A DNA stretch of 64,000 bases from Bacteroidia bacterium (GTDB taxonomy: Bacteria > Bacteroidota > Bacteroidia > NS11-12g > UBA9320), in assembly GCA_028339355.1 (NCBI GenBank), contig JAOLBX010000005.1, forward strand, positions 35,249-99,248. Reading direction: 5' to 3'. The notes under the pieces were generated by a model. The model did not search any database, had not been told where the DNA came from, and saw only the letters and a program-made list of their open reading frames with translations. This document shows, piece by piece, positions 34,015 through 42,892 of this stretch. How positions within the stretch are numbered: position 1 is the first letter of the stretch; every line of letters begins with the position of its first letter. The position numbers and the translations under genes are program-made.

Positions 34015-35154
34015 TTATTCGGATTTAGACAGCCTAAGTTTTCTTATAAGCCACATCTCAAAAACGGGGTCAAGTAATTGTATGCTGTTTCCCCATCGTT
34101 CTATTATTTCAGCATTTTGCAATGCTCCAAGGCTGCGTATTACTGTGGCGGAAGTGCCTAGATCATACTTATTTATGGTAGCAGCAGAGGAGATTCCTTT
34201 GTCGCCATTTTCTATTAGTGCTATGAGTGTTTTACGCTGTCGGTGGCTCAGTGGTTCAAATTGATGGATAAATCTCCATTCATTACTTTGGATTAGCGTT
34301 GTTATGGTGTCGTCTATTGATTTCTCTTGCACTTCGTTTTTAGTTTTTTCCCAGAGAGAAAATGCAAACTGTTGTACATAGTATGGGTGGTTTTGCATTA
34401 GTTGGGCTAATCGTTTGGTTTGTGGTTTGGTGATGGATTTTTGTGTTCGTTTGAATTGAGCGGTCAAGAATTTGACCCATTCTTTTTCTTCTATCTTTTC
34501 TAAGTATATCACTTCTCCAAATTTGAAAAATGGCTTTTGTTTTTTCTCAAATAATTCGTGCATCAAGTGTCTCTTGCTACCATATAGGATGTAGCTAACT
34601 CTGTCGTGTTTTTGCCATGTAGCACGTAGTTTTTTCTGAAATGGAATAGACTTGGTAAAGTGATCAATGTTTTGAAATTCGTCTATTGCTACCACTATGC
34701 GTATGTTTTGTCTTTCGGCAATACGCTGTGCTATGTCTAGTATTTCTGCTTCAGACTTGGCGTTTTTCTTAAGGCTAATATCTAGCCCAAACTCAGTATC
34801 TGGCCCTGTTCCCAGGCTTATGTTTGGTTTTAGGTATGTTAAAAATTCTGTAGCATATTGTTTGTATTGTTCTAGTTTACTAGCAGTGGCTTTCATTACT
34901 GCTTGCAGATATTGAGTGTAAAACTCTTCTTCTGTCCCTATATTAAAGAGGTCAATCGTACAAAATTTTAAATCCTTTTTAGCCTTTTTTTGAGAAATAT
35001 GATGAATTAAGCTAGACTTTCCCCACCTTCTGGGAGAAATAAGAATAAGGTTTATGCTGTTACTGCATAGTGTGCCTATGTGCTCTATCTCATTTGTTCT
35101 GTTAGTAAAAGACTGAGTTTTGGCAAAGCCGCCGAAGCTAAATGGGTTTTCCAT
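34015..35154 (-). CDS. AAA+/STAND-type ATPase (archaeal-type ATPase family)
   Basis: The 379-residue protein opens with the family phrase NPFSFGGFA...FTNRTNEIE, a Walker A ISPRRWGKSSL (about 39-49), Walker B IRIVVAIDEFQ (151-161), a sensor-like LYGSKRHLM, and a C-terminal winged helix (about 290-375). This is the PF01637-like group, common and often multicopy in Bacteroidota, of unknown role. The promoter (35159-35189) lies partly inside a short repeat that also occurs after the gene's 3' end, suggesting insertion as a unit. It is not accompanied by recognisable defence genes. Confidence 0.8.
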   Translation of the reverse strand: MENPFSFGGFAKTQSFTNRTNEIEHIGTLCSNSINLILISPRRWGKSSLIHHISQKKAKKDLKFCTIDLFNIGTEEEFYTQYLQAVMKATASKLEQYKQYATEFLTYLKPNISLGTGPDTEFGLDISLKKNAKSEAEILDIAQRIAERQNIRIVVAIDEFQNIDHFTKSIPFQKKLRATWQKHDRVSYILYGSKRHLMHELFEKKQKPFFKFGEVIYLEKIEEKEWVKFLTAQFKRTQKSITKPQTKRLAQLMQNHPYYVQQFAFSLWEKTKNEVQEKSIDDTITTLIQSNEWRFIHQFEPLSHRQRKTLIALIENGDKGISSAATINKYDLGTSATVIRSLGALQNAEIIERWGNSIQLLDPVFEMWLIRKLRLSKSE

Positions 35155-35158
35155 GCCT

Positions 35159-35189
35159 CAAAGATAGCTTGCAAGTATGTAACTCGCAA
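35159..35189 (-). promoter_or_regulatory. Promoter of ATPase gene
   Basis: Minus strand TTG (35189-35187), 20-nt spacer, TATCTTTG (35166-35159), ending 4 nt before the ATG. The -33 lies in the repeat copy at 35167-35190; the mRNA should be leaderless. Confidence 0.65.
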
Positions 35190-35190
35190 G
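35167..35190. repeat. Short repeat, right copy flanking ATPase gene
   Basis: GCTTGCAAGTATGTAACTCG (35167-35186) then CAAG, a diverged direct copy of the 33971 repeat. Further related AACTTAC and TTGCGAG words follow to 35216. Confidence 0.6.
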
Positions 35191-35246
35191 CTAGTAACTT
35201 ACAATATTGCGAGTTTGTGTTTTAGAAGTGCCTAGAAAGAAGCTGT

Positions 35247-37277
35247 CTACTTCACCAACCCAGCTCTCTTCAATAAAGCATCTGGCTTAGCATCTCTGCC
35301 TCTAAAGCGTTTGTAGAGGATAGATGGATGCTCAGCTCCTCCGGCTGATAAGATGTTCTCTTTGAACCTGTCCGCGGTCTCACGGTTAAATATCCCCTTT
35401 TCTAAAAATGCTTCAAAAGTGTCGGCGTCTAATACTTCGGCCCACTTGTAGCTGTAGTATCCGCTGCTGTACCCACCTTGGAAGATATGTGAGAAACTCG
35501 TGCTTGTGCATGTCTCAGCTACCTCAGGATAGAAGTCCAATTCTTTGATGTTTTCACTTTCTATTTCCTTTACGCTGCTTTTGGATTGAGATGCTACTGC
35601 ATGCCAGCCCATATCTATCTTACCCAAACTCACTTGACGTACAGTTCCCATTCCTGCCATAAAATTTGCGGAATCTTTTATCTTTTGGATATACTCTTCT
35701 GGTATAGCTTCTCCCGTTTCGTAGTGCTTTGCAAATGGATCTAAGCATTCTTTCTCATAACACCAGTTCTCCATCAGCTGACTTGGCAGCTCCACAAAAT
35801 CCCAGTATACACTTGTTCCACTTAGGCTAGCATATGTGCCTGCTGCAAGCATGCCATGCAGAGCATGCCCAAACTCGTGGAATAGCGTTGTCACTTCATT
35901 AAAAGTAAGTAGTGAAGGCTTAGTTTCAGATGGTTTAGTGAAGTTGCATACAATACTTACGTGTGGTCTCTGGTCTCCATCTGCAAATTGTTTTTGACTT
36001 CTGAAGCTGGTCATCCATGCACCTTGACGTTTGCCTGCTCTTGGGAAGTAATCAGCATAGAATATGGCTAGGTGTTTGCCGTCCTCGTCCTTTACCTCGT
36101 AAGTGATTACATTTTGGTGGTAAGTGTCTATATCGTCTCTTTTGTGAAATGTGATGCCAAAGAGCTTTTGAGCCGTTAGGAAAACACCTTCTTCCACTTT
36201 TTCCAATTGGAAGTATGGTCGCAACAGCTCATCGTCTATATTGAACCGTTCTTTCTTAAGCTTCTCTGAGTAGAAACCCGAGTCCCATTTTTGCAGTTTA
36301 TCTATAGCGTCAAGTTTCTTGGCATAAGCTTCCAGTTCTTCAAATTCCTTTTTAGCAAAAGGTAGAGCCTTCTCCTGAATGTTATCCAAAAAGTCATATA
36401 CCTTACTTGGAGACTTTGCCATGCGTTCTTCCAACACGAAGTGAGCGTGACTCTCATAGCCTAGCAGTTGAGCTCTTTCAGCTCGCAGATTTACGAGTTC
36501 TTTGATGACTTCTTCGTTGTTATTTTCATTATCTTGAAATCCTTTGCTACCAAATGCACGGTGCATCCTTTGACGTAGGTCTCTCCGAGTACTGTAAGTC
36601 ATAAACGGGATGTAGCTGGGGTAGTCTAATGTGATTACCCATCCTTCAAGCTCTTTTGCTTTAGCGGTAGCTGCTGCAGCTTCTTTTATTCCGTCTGGAA
36701 GTCCATCTAGATCTGCTTCATCCGTTAAATGCATCAAGAAAGCATTGCTTTCTTTCAGTACATTCTCTCCAAATGTGAGCGATAGCTTCGATTTTTTAGT
36801 GTCTACTTCTTTTAATTTTTCTTTGTCCTCGTCATTCAGATTAGCACCATTTCTCGCAAATCCTTTGTAGCTCTTTTCGAGTAATGTAGTTTGCTCAGCA
36901 GTCAATCCATCAAATCCGTTATCGAATACTGCTTTTACCTTTGCAAATAAGTCCGCATTCATTGCAATTTCGTTTCCGTGAGCCGTGAGCAATGGTGAAA
37001 TTTCTTGAGCAATGGCTTGCATTTCTTCGCTAGTCTCAGCAGAGTTCAAGTTAAAGAAAGCAGACGTTACTTTTGTAAGGAGCTCCCCACTGTTTTCTAA
37101 AGCCACCATGACGTTATCAAAAGTTGGAGGTTCAGAATTGTCAATAATTGCCTGCACTTCTGCCTTTGCTTCTTCTATGCCTTTGAGCACAGTAGGGATA
37201 TAGTGCTCGTTTTTTATTTTGCTAAATGGGATAGTCCCAAATGTGGTCGTGTATTCTTGAAAAAATGGATTCTTCAT
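35247..37277 (-). CDS. M3-family zinc metallopeptidase (oligopeptidase A / Dcp type)
   Basis: The 676-residue cytoplasmic enzyme hydrolyses oligopeptides or removes C-terminal dipeptides. The zinc site HEFGH is at 467-471 within LFHEFGHALHGML, with the third-ligand Glu expected in the following helix (FVELPSQLMENW, about 492-503) and the family phrase GGYSSGYYSYKWAEVLDAD near 615. No signal peptide is present, so it acts in the cytoplasm; Dcp and oligopeptidase A are not distinguishable by eye. A -7 box TACATTTG (minus, 37293-37286) ends 8 nt before the ATG. It fits the peptide-use theme of the DPP IV/POT operon nearby. Confidence 0.92.
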   Translation of the reverse strand: MKNPFFQEYTTTFGTIPFSKIKNEHYIPTVLKGIEEAKAEVQAIIDNSEPPTFDNVMVALENSGELLTKVTSAFFNLNSAETSEEMQAIAQEISPLLTAHGNEIAMNADLFAKVKAVFDNGFDGLTAEQTTLLEKSYKGFARNGANLNDEDKEKLKEVDTKKSKLSLTFGENVLKESNAFLMHLTDEADLDGLPDGIKEAAAATAKAKELEGWVITLDYPSYIPFMTYSTRRDLRQRMHRAFGSKGFQDNENNNEEVIKELVNLRAERAQLLGYESHAHFVLEERMAKSPSKVYDFLDNIQEKALPFAKKEFEELEAYAKKLDAIDKLQKWDSGFYSEKLKKERFNIDDELLRPYFQLEKVEEGVFLTAQKLFGITFHKRDDIDTYHQNVITYEVKDEDGKHLAIFYADYFPRAGKRQGAWMTSFRSQKQFADGDQRPHVSIVCNFTKPSETKPSLLTFNEVTTLFHEFGHALHGMLAAGTYASLSGTSVYWDFVELPSQLMENWCYEKECLDPFAKHYETGEAIPEEYIQKIKDSANFMAGMGTVRQVSLGKIDMGWHAVASQSKSSVKEIESENIKELDFYPEVAETCTSTSFSHIFQGGYSSGYYSYKWAEVLDADTFEAFLEKGIFNRETADRFKENILSAGGAEHPSILYKRFRGRDAKPDALLKRAGLVK

Positions 37278-37435
37278 TTGAACTTCAAATGTACTATTCG
37301 CAAAAAGGATTTTGTCTTAAATTGATTGAAATGTTTAGGTTCCATCCAGCAAATACAGCATCTTAAATTATATGATTGTATGATCAATTTGTATTTTATA
37401 TTTTTACTTTTCGGCCACAAGAAACCCTGCTCAAA

Positions 37436-38569
37436 ATGAATATAAGAATTACAATCGTCACACTTTTCTTACTTATTGTATCTTTTTTTTCTGTGAGAGG
37501 TCAGCAAACTATTACTGATACCTTAATGTATGACGGCGTAAAGCGTACATTTATTCTGTATGTACCTGCTTCATATGATCAAGCCGAGAATGTTCCGCTA
37601 TTGCTAAACATGCACGGCCTAAGAGGTACGGCTGAATTACAGATGAATTACGGTGATTTTAAACCAATCTCAGAAAGAGAAGGTTTCATCATTGTTCACC
37701 TGCAAGGGTTAAAAGACGATCAAGGTAGAAATCACTGGAACTTCAATCCAGGGTCGGATACTGTGGATGATGTTGGTTTCCTATCAGCTCTAATTGATCA
37801 GGTTTCTTCAGAATATAGCGTTGATAACAAGAGAGTTTATAGTGCTGGGTTTTCACAAGGAGCCTTTATGAGTTTTTATTTAGTTTGTCACCTTGGAGAG
37901 AAAATAGCAGGTATAGGTACAGTTGCAGGAGCCACTGTAGATTCTACTGGCTTTCATAAAGGATTTCCGATGCCTATTATACAGATTCACGGGACATTCG
38001 ATGGTTTAGTAAGTTACGATAATTACAAGATTCAGAACTTTATGAACATCATAGCAGATTACAATAATTGCGAATCTACCCCAGAAGAAACCTCAGTGCC
38101 AAATAGCAATACTTCTGACGGTTCAGATGTAACACACTTGCTATACAAAAATGGAGATAAGGATATTAGTGTAGAGCATTTTAGGGTAAATATCGGAGGA
38201 CATACCTGGCCGGGTACTAAGGGGAATAAGACAAATACAAACTACGACATAGACGCTTCTGAAGAAATTTGGAGGTTTTTATATCAGTTTAATAAAGATA
38301 ATATAGTGACTGGTCTACATAGTACCCGAAGTCTCATTAAAACAACTGTTTATCCTAATCCATTCAAGGATGAAATTCAAATTGAAAGTTCAGCCAATAT
38401 TGAATCAGTTAACATTAGAAACATTAGCGGCCAATCCGTTTTTTATGAGAAAATGATGGAAAAGAAGTCTAGCTGTATACTCAAAACGGACGAGCTTCCT
38501 TCAAGTTTGTATACCGTGTTTGTTCAAACTGAAAGGGATATGCAAGTTATAAAATTGATTAAGTTTTAG
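37436..38569 (+). CDS. Secreted PHB-depolymerase/feruloyl-esterase-like hydrolase with type IX sorting domain
   Basis: From ATG 37436 (377 aa) the product has a signal peptide (to VRGQ), an alpha/beta-hydrolase domain of the LpqC/PHB depolymerase type (about 20-285) with oxyanion region LLNMHGLRG, nucleophile Ser140 in SAGFSQGAFM, a probable acid near QIHGTFDGLV and His in GGHTWPG, and a C-terminal type IX sorting domain (about 305-377: TVYPNPFKDEIQIES...SLYTVFV). An upstream ATG at 37376 adds 20 residues that would bury the signal peptide and is rejected. Probably a secreted esterase on plant or algal polymers or polyesters; substrate is not known. Confidence 0.85.
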   Translation: MNIRITIVTLFLLIVSFFSVRGQQTITDTLMYDGVKRTFILYVPASYDQAENVPLLLNMHGLRGTAELQMNYGDFKPISEREGFIIVHLQGLKDDQGRNHWNFNPGSDTVDDVGFLSALIDQVSSEYSVDNKRVYSAGFSQGAFMSFYLVCHLGEKIAGIGTVAGATVDSTGFHKGFPMPIIQIHGTFDGLVSYDNYKIQNFMNIIADYNNCESTPEETSVPNSNTSDGSDVTHLLYKNGDKDISVEHFRVNIGGHTWPGTKGNKTNTNYDIDASEEIWRFLYQFNKDNIVTGLHSTRSLIKTTVYPNPFKDEIQIESSANIESVNIRNISGQSVFYEKMMEKKSSCILKTDELPSSLYTVFVQTERDMQVIKLIKF

Positions 38570-38806
38570 ATTCAATATTCGAGGTTCTTATTTTTGTTGA
38601 CAATTTGACTTAATTTAACTCGTAGTGCACTATGATTTATGTCATAATGTCTTTAAAATCAATTTACTGTGCTGTGTTATGAGACTTTTTGACTTAAAAG
38701 GCTGGTTGGACTTTTAATTGCAGATTGGTAAGAAGATTAGAAAGGTGATATGAATACAACAAAGTAGAAGATCAAACCTCTCAAGTCTTTGTAGCACTAA
38801 AACACG

Positions 38807-41422
38807 ATGGACACTAAAAATTTTACAATTAAAAGCCAAGAAGCCTTGCAAAAATCGCAAGAGCTGGCAATGATAGGTCAGCAACAAGCTATAGAAACAG
38901 GTCACATACTAAAGGCATTACTAACAGTAGATGAGGATGTTATAGAGTACGCAATCAAAAAAGTGAATTCCAATACACAACGCATCGATCAAGCACTGGA
39001 TGGGATTTTGCAAAGCTATCCAAAAGTGAGTGGGGCAGGTAATCAATACCTCAGCAACTCAAGCCAGCAAGCATTGGTGAAGGCAAATACCTACCTCAAA
39101 GATTTTGACGATGAATTTGTGACTATAGAGCATATTTTTATTGCCTTAATAGAAGGAAAAGATCAAGTTGCTAATTTGCTAAAAGATGCAGGAGTTAATA
39201 AGAAAGACGTTCTAAAGGCGTTCAAAGAATTAAGGGGTGGAAGTAGAGCTACTAGCTCTAGTGCTGAAGGTCAATATAATTCCCTGAGCAAATATGCTAG
39301 AAACCTAAATAACGAAGCTAAAAGTGGAAAGCTAGATCCGGTTATAGGTCGAGACGAAGAAATACGAAGAGTACTACAAATTCTAAGTAGGAGAACAAAA
39401 AATAATCCAATACTCGTAGGAGAGCCTGGAGTTGGTAAGACTGCGATAGCAGAAGGATTAGCACACCGAATTATCAGTGGTGATGTACCTGAAAATCTAA
39501 AAAGCAAACAAATTTATAGCCTAGATATGGGTAGTTTGATAGCAGGTGCGAAATACAAAGGTGAGTTTGAAGAGCGGCTAAAAGCAGTCATCAAAGAAGT
39601 GACCTCTGCTGATGGGGAAATAGTACTCTTTATAGATGAGATTCATACGCTAGTAGGAGCAGGTGGAGGCGGCGAAGGAGCAATGGATGCAGCAAATATT
39701 TTGAAACCGGCCTTGGCTCGAGGAGAACTGAAAGCCATAGGAGCTACTACACTAGCAGAGTATCAGAAGTACATAGAGAAAGACAAAGCCCTAGAACGAA
39801 GATTCCAAACGGTACTCGTAGATGAACCAAGCCAGGAAGATGCTATATCGATACTTCGTGGTATCAAAGAAAAGTACGAAGTACATCACAAGGTACGTAT
39901 CAAAGATGAGGCTGTGATAGCAGCAGTGGAGTTGTCTCAGCGTTATATATCAGATAGATTTCTTCCGGATAAGGCGATTGACCTAATGGATGAGTCAGCA
40001 GCAAAACTGAGACTAGAGATAGACTCTGTGCCAGAGGAACTGGATGAGATAGAACGAAAAATAATGCAGCTCGAGATAGAGCGTGAGGCTATCAAACGAG
40101 AAAAGGACGAAAAGAAGCTTAAAGTGCTTAGCGAAGAGATAGCAAATCTATCAGAAGAACGCAATCAGCTAAAAGCAAAGTGGCAGGAAGAAAAAGCTGT
40201 AGTAGACGGAATACAATCTAAAAAGAAGGAAATAGAAGCTTTCCGTATGGAAGCTGATCAGGCTGAGAGAGCAGGTGACTTTGGTAAAGTAGCGGAGATA
40301 CGTTACGGTAAAATAAAATCTACTGAGGAAGAACTAGAGAAACTGAAAATAGAACTTCTCGAAAAACAAGAGAATAGTTCTCTTGTAAAAGAAGAAGTGA
40401 CGAGTGAAGATATAGCCGAAGTGGTGAGCAAATGGACAGGTATTCCTGTGCAAAGTATGCTACAAAGTGAGCGAGAAAAACTGCTGAAATTGGAGGACGA
40501 ATTGCACAATAGAGTCGTAGGTCAAGACGAAGCCATAGGAGCCATCTCCGATGCTATAAGACGAAGCAGAGCAGGACTTTCTGATCCGAACAAGCCGATT
40601 GGTTCATTTATTTTCTTAGGAACAACTGGAGTAGGGAAAACAGAACTTGCAAAAGCTTTAGCAGAATATCTATTTAACAAAGATGATGCATTGGTGCGTA
40701 TAGATATGAGTGAGTATCAAGAGAAGCATACGGTAAGCCGACTCATAGGAGCCCCTCCAGGATATGTAGGATACGACGAAGGTGGCCAGCTTACCGAAGC
40801 GGTTCGTAGGAAGCCATATTCTGTTATTTTATTAGACGAAATAGAAAAAGCACATCCGGACGTATTCAATATCTTACTGCAAGTATTAGACGATGGTAGA
40901 CTGACTGATAACAAGGGAAGAGTAGCCAACTTTAAAAATACGATAGTGATAATGACGAGCAATATTGGTAGTCATTTGATTCAGGAGCGTTTTGCCGAAG
41001 TAACAGAATCGAATGCAGATGAAGTAGATGCAAAGACTAAGGTGGAGGTTTTCGAGTTACTTAAAAAATCTATTCGACCAGAGTTCTTGAATAGAATAGA
41101 CGAAATAATGATGTTTAAGCCATTGACGAGAGAAAACATAAGAGGAATCGTAGATATTCAGTTCAAAGGTCTTCAAAAAATGCTAGACGCTCAAAGAGTG
41201 AAAATAACAGCAACGGATGAAGCTCTTGATTGGCTTGGAGAGATCGGTTATGACCCACAGTTTGGTGCACGCCCACTCAAAAGAGCGATGCAACGTGAAG
41301 TCCTTAATAAACTCAGTAAAGATATCTTATCCGGCATTATAACTGCTGAGAGCGTGATAAGCCTAGATGTGAAAAACAAGGAGTTTATTTTTGAGAATCT
41401 GGAAGTGGCAAGTCTCAACTAA
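38807..41422 (+). CDS. clpB: Disaggregase chaperone ClpB
   Basis: ClpB is a hexameric AAA+ disaggregase working with DnaK. The 871-residue protein has a Clp N-domain (about 1-150), AAA1 with GEPGVGKT (about 205-212), the coiled-coil middle domain (about 410-530, long Glu/Lys-rich helices) that distinguishes ClpB from ClpA/C, AAA2 with GTTGVGKT (605-612), and the C-terminal D2 small domain with FGARPLKR. Length is normal. It is monocistronic: a strong terminator follows. A TATTTTTG -7 box lies far upstream at 38589-38596. No heat-shock element is recognised. Confidence 0.97.
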   Translation: MDTKNFTIKSQEALQKSQELAMIGQQQAIETGHILKALLTVDEDVIEYAIKKVNSNTQRIDQALDGILQSYPKVSGAGNQYLSNSSQQALVKANTYLKDFDDEFVTIEHIFIALIEGKDQVANLLKDAGVNKKDVLKAFKELRGGSRATSSSAEGQYNSLSKYARNLNNEAKSGKLDPVIGRDEEIRRVLQILSRRTKNNPILVGEPGVGKTAIAEGLAHRIISGDVPENLKSKQIYSLDMGSLIAGAKYKGEFEERLKAVIKEVTSADGEIVLFIDEIHTLVGAGGGGEGAMDAANILKPALARGELKAIGATTLAEYQKYIEKDKALERRFQTVLVDEPSQEDAISILRGIKEKYEVHHKVRIKDEAVIAAVELSQRYISDRFLPDKAIDLMDESAAKLRLEIDSVPEELDEIERKIMQLEIEREAIKREKDEKKLKVLSEEIANLSEERNQLKAKWQEEKAVVDGIQSKKKEIEAFRMEADQAERAGDFGKVAEIRYGKIKSTEEELEKLKIELLEKQENSSLVKEEVTSEDIAEVVSKWTGIPVQSMLQSEREKLLKLEDELHNRVVGQDEAIGAISDAIRRSRAGLSDPNKPIGSFIFLGTTGVGKTELAKALAEYLFNKDDALVRIDMSEYQEKHTVSRLIGAPPGYVGYDEGGQLTEAVRRKPYSVILLDEIEKAHPDVFNILLQVLDDGRLTDNKGRVANFKNTIVIMTSNIGSHLIQERFAEVTESNADEVDAKTKVEVFELLKKSIRPEFLNRIDEIMMFKPLTRENIRGIVDIQFKGLQKMLDAQRVKITATDEALDWLGEIGYDPQFGARPLKRAMQREVLNKLSKDILSGIITAESVISLDVKNKEFIFENLEVASLN

Positions 41423-41442
41423 CTCAACAAAATTTCTATAAG

Positions 41443-41471
41443 AAAGCAACTCCAAAAGAGTTGCTTTTTTT
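41443..41471 (+). terminator. Intrinsic terminator after clpB
   Basis: AAAGCAACTC (41443-41452), CAAAA loop, GAGTTGCTTT (41458-41467) continuing in T residues to 41471. A perfect 10-bp stem; it also lies at the 3' end of the converging oxidase gene and may serve both directions. Confidence 0.9.
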
Positions 41472-42852
41472 ATTCCCAAATTTTTCCGGGGTTCATTATT
41501 CCGTTAGGGTCAAAAGTCTTTTTGATGCCTTTCATTAGTTCAAAATGGATAGGTGCAAGAACCTCATTCATATACTTTTTCTGTACCAAGCCAATACCGT
41601 GTTCTCCGCTAATAGTTCCACCCAGTTTTTTACAAAGCCTAAAAATCTTCCGTATGGCTTCTTCTAAATGTGGTCCGTTCCACCGGGTATCACTCATTTC
41701 CCCTTTCAGTATGTTTACGTGCAGGTTGCCATCTCCCGCGTGACCATAGCATACACTTTCAAATCCATATTCGGCACCTATTTCTTTTACACCCTTCATA
41801 AGTTTTGGTAGGTTAGCACGTTTAACAACGGTGTCCTCTTCTTTGTAGACAGAATGTAGTTTTACCATTTCGCCGATACTTCGTCGTATTTTCCAAAGTT
41901 TCTCTTTCTGATCTGATGTGTCAGCAAACTGAACTTCTTGGACATTATTTGCTTCTAAAACCTCGTTTATCCCTTCGCAATCAGTGAAAAGTTGGTTCTT
42001 GTCATTGCCGTCTACTTCTATCAGCAGAAAAGCTGCAGTCTCAGTGTCAAGCTCAAATGACAAGTTAGAATGTTTAATCACATAATCTACAGCATTGTAT
42101 TCCATTAGCTCAAGAGCACTTGGGCTAATTCCGTTAATGAATATCTGAGGTACTGCTTTGCACGCGTCTTCTATGCTTGTAAAACTAGCGAGCATGAGCA
42201 GGTCGTGTTTTGGAAGAGGTAAGAGTTTGAACACTATCTTTGTAACAATACCGAGAGTTCCTTCACTTCCTATCATCAGTTGGGTTAGATTATAGCCCGT
42301 GCTATTTTTCAATGTATCAGCACCAGTCCATATTATTTTACCATTTGGGAGTACCACTTCCAAGTTAAGCACATAGTCTTTGGTAGTGCCGTATTTCAAT
42401 GCTTTTGGGCCGCCGCTACTATGAGCGATGTTTCCACCTAGAAAGCAACTGCCTTTGCTAGCAGGGTCGGGAGGATAGAACAGCCCTTTTTCTTTCACAG
42501 CTTGCTGAAATGCCTCATTGATAACTCCACTTTCTACTGTAGCTTGAAAATTCACTTCATCTATATCCAAGATTTTATTGAATTTTTCCAATGATAGGGA
42601 AACCCCTCCTGCTATGGGAAGCGAGCCTCCGCTAAGTCCTGTTCCTGCACCTCTTGGAGTTACAGGTATATTGTTTTTATTGCAGAAAGCTACGATGACA
42701 GAAACCTCATTGACATTATTGGGTACGGCAACTACCTGAGGTAAATAGACGAAATCTTCCGTATGATCACTAGCATAATTTTCTAAAACTTCATTTTCAT
42801 CCGATATAATATCGGGTCCCATAATATTTTTAAGTTTCTGTATCCATTCCAT
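41470..42852 (-). CDS. FAD-linked 2-hydroxyacid oxidase/dehydrogenase (GlcD-like)
   Basis: The 460-residue flavoprotein of the GlcD/D-lactate dehydrogenase group has the FAD-binding PCMH domain (about 35-215; VTPRGAGTGLSGGSLPIAGGVSLSLEK-type motif, read in shorter pieces as TPRGAGTGLSGG and AGGVSLSLEK) and the FAD-oxidase C domain (about 215-460; CYGHAGDGNLHVNIL and GTISGEHGIGLVQKKYM). It oxidises glycolate or D-lactate to the 2-oxo acid; without glcE/F neighbours D-lactate is equally likely. A -7 box TAAATTTG (minus, 42884-42877) lies 24 nt before the ATG. Divergent from the DPP IV gene. Confidence 0.88.
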   Translation of the reverse strand: MEWIQKLKNIMGPDIISDENEVLENYASDHTEDFVYLPQVVAVPNNVNEVSVIVAFCNKNNIPVTPRGAGTGLSGGSLPIAGGVSLSLEKFNKILDIDEVNFQATVESGVINEAFQQAVKEKGLFYPPDPASKGSCFLGGNIAHSSGGPKALKYGTTKDYVLNLEVVLPNGKIIWTGADTLKNSTGYNLTQLMIGSEGTLGIVTKIVFKLLPLPKHDLLMLASFTSIEDACKAVPQIFINGISPSALELMEYNAVDYVIKHSNLSFELDTETAAFLLIEVDGNDKNQLFTDCEGINEVLEANNVQEVQFADTSDQKEKLWKIRRSIGEMVKLHSVYKEEDTVVKRANLPKLMKGVKEIGAEYGFESVCYGHAGDGNLHVNILKGEMSDTRWNGPHLEEAIRKIFRLCKKLGGTISGEHGIGLVQKKYMNEVLAPIHFELMKGIKKTFDPNGIMNPGKIWE

Positions 42853-42892
42853 TTTAGAAAACCGTTATTATTGAGGCAAATTTATTCCATAG

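Noticed and set aside
34015..35154. Antiphage defence system built on the AAA ATPase
   Set aside because: No effector, nuclease or other defence partner is adjacent; neighbours are housekeeping genes. Repeat flanks alone do not support it.
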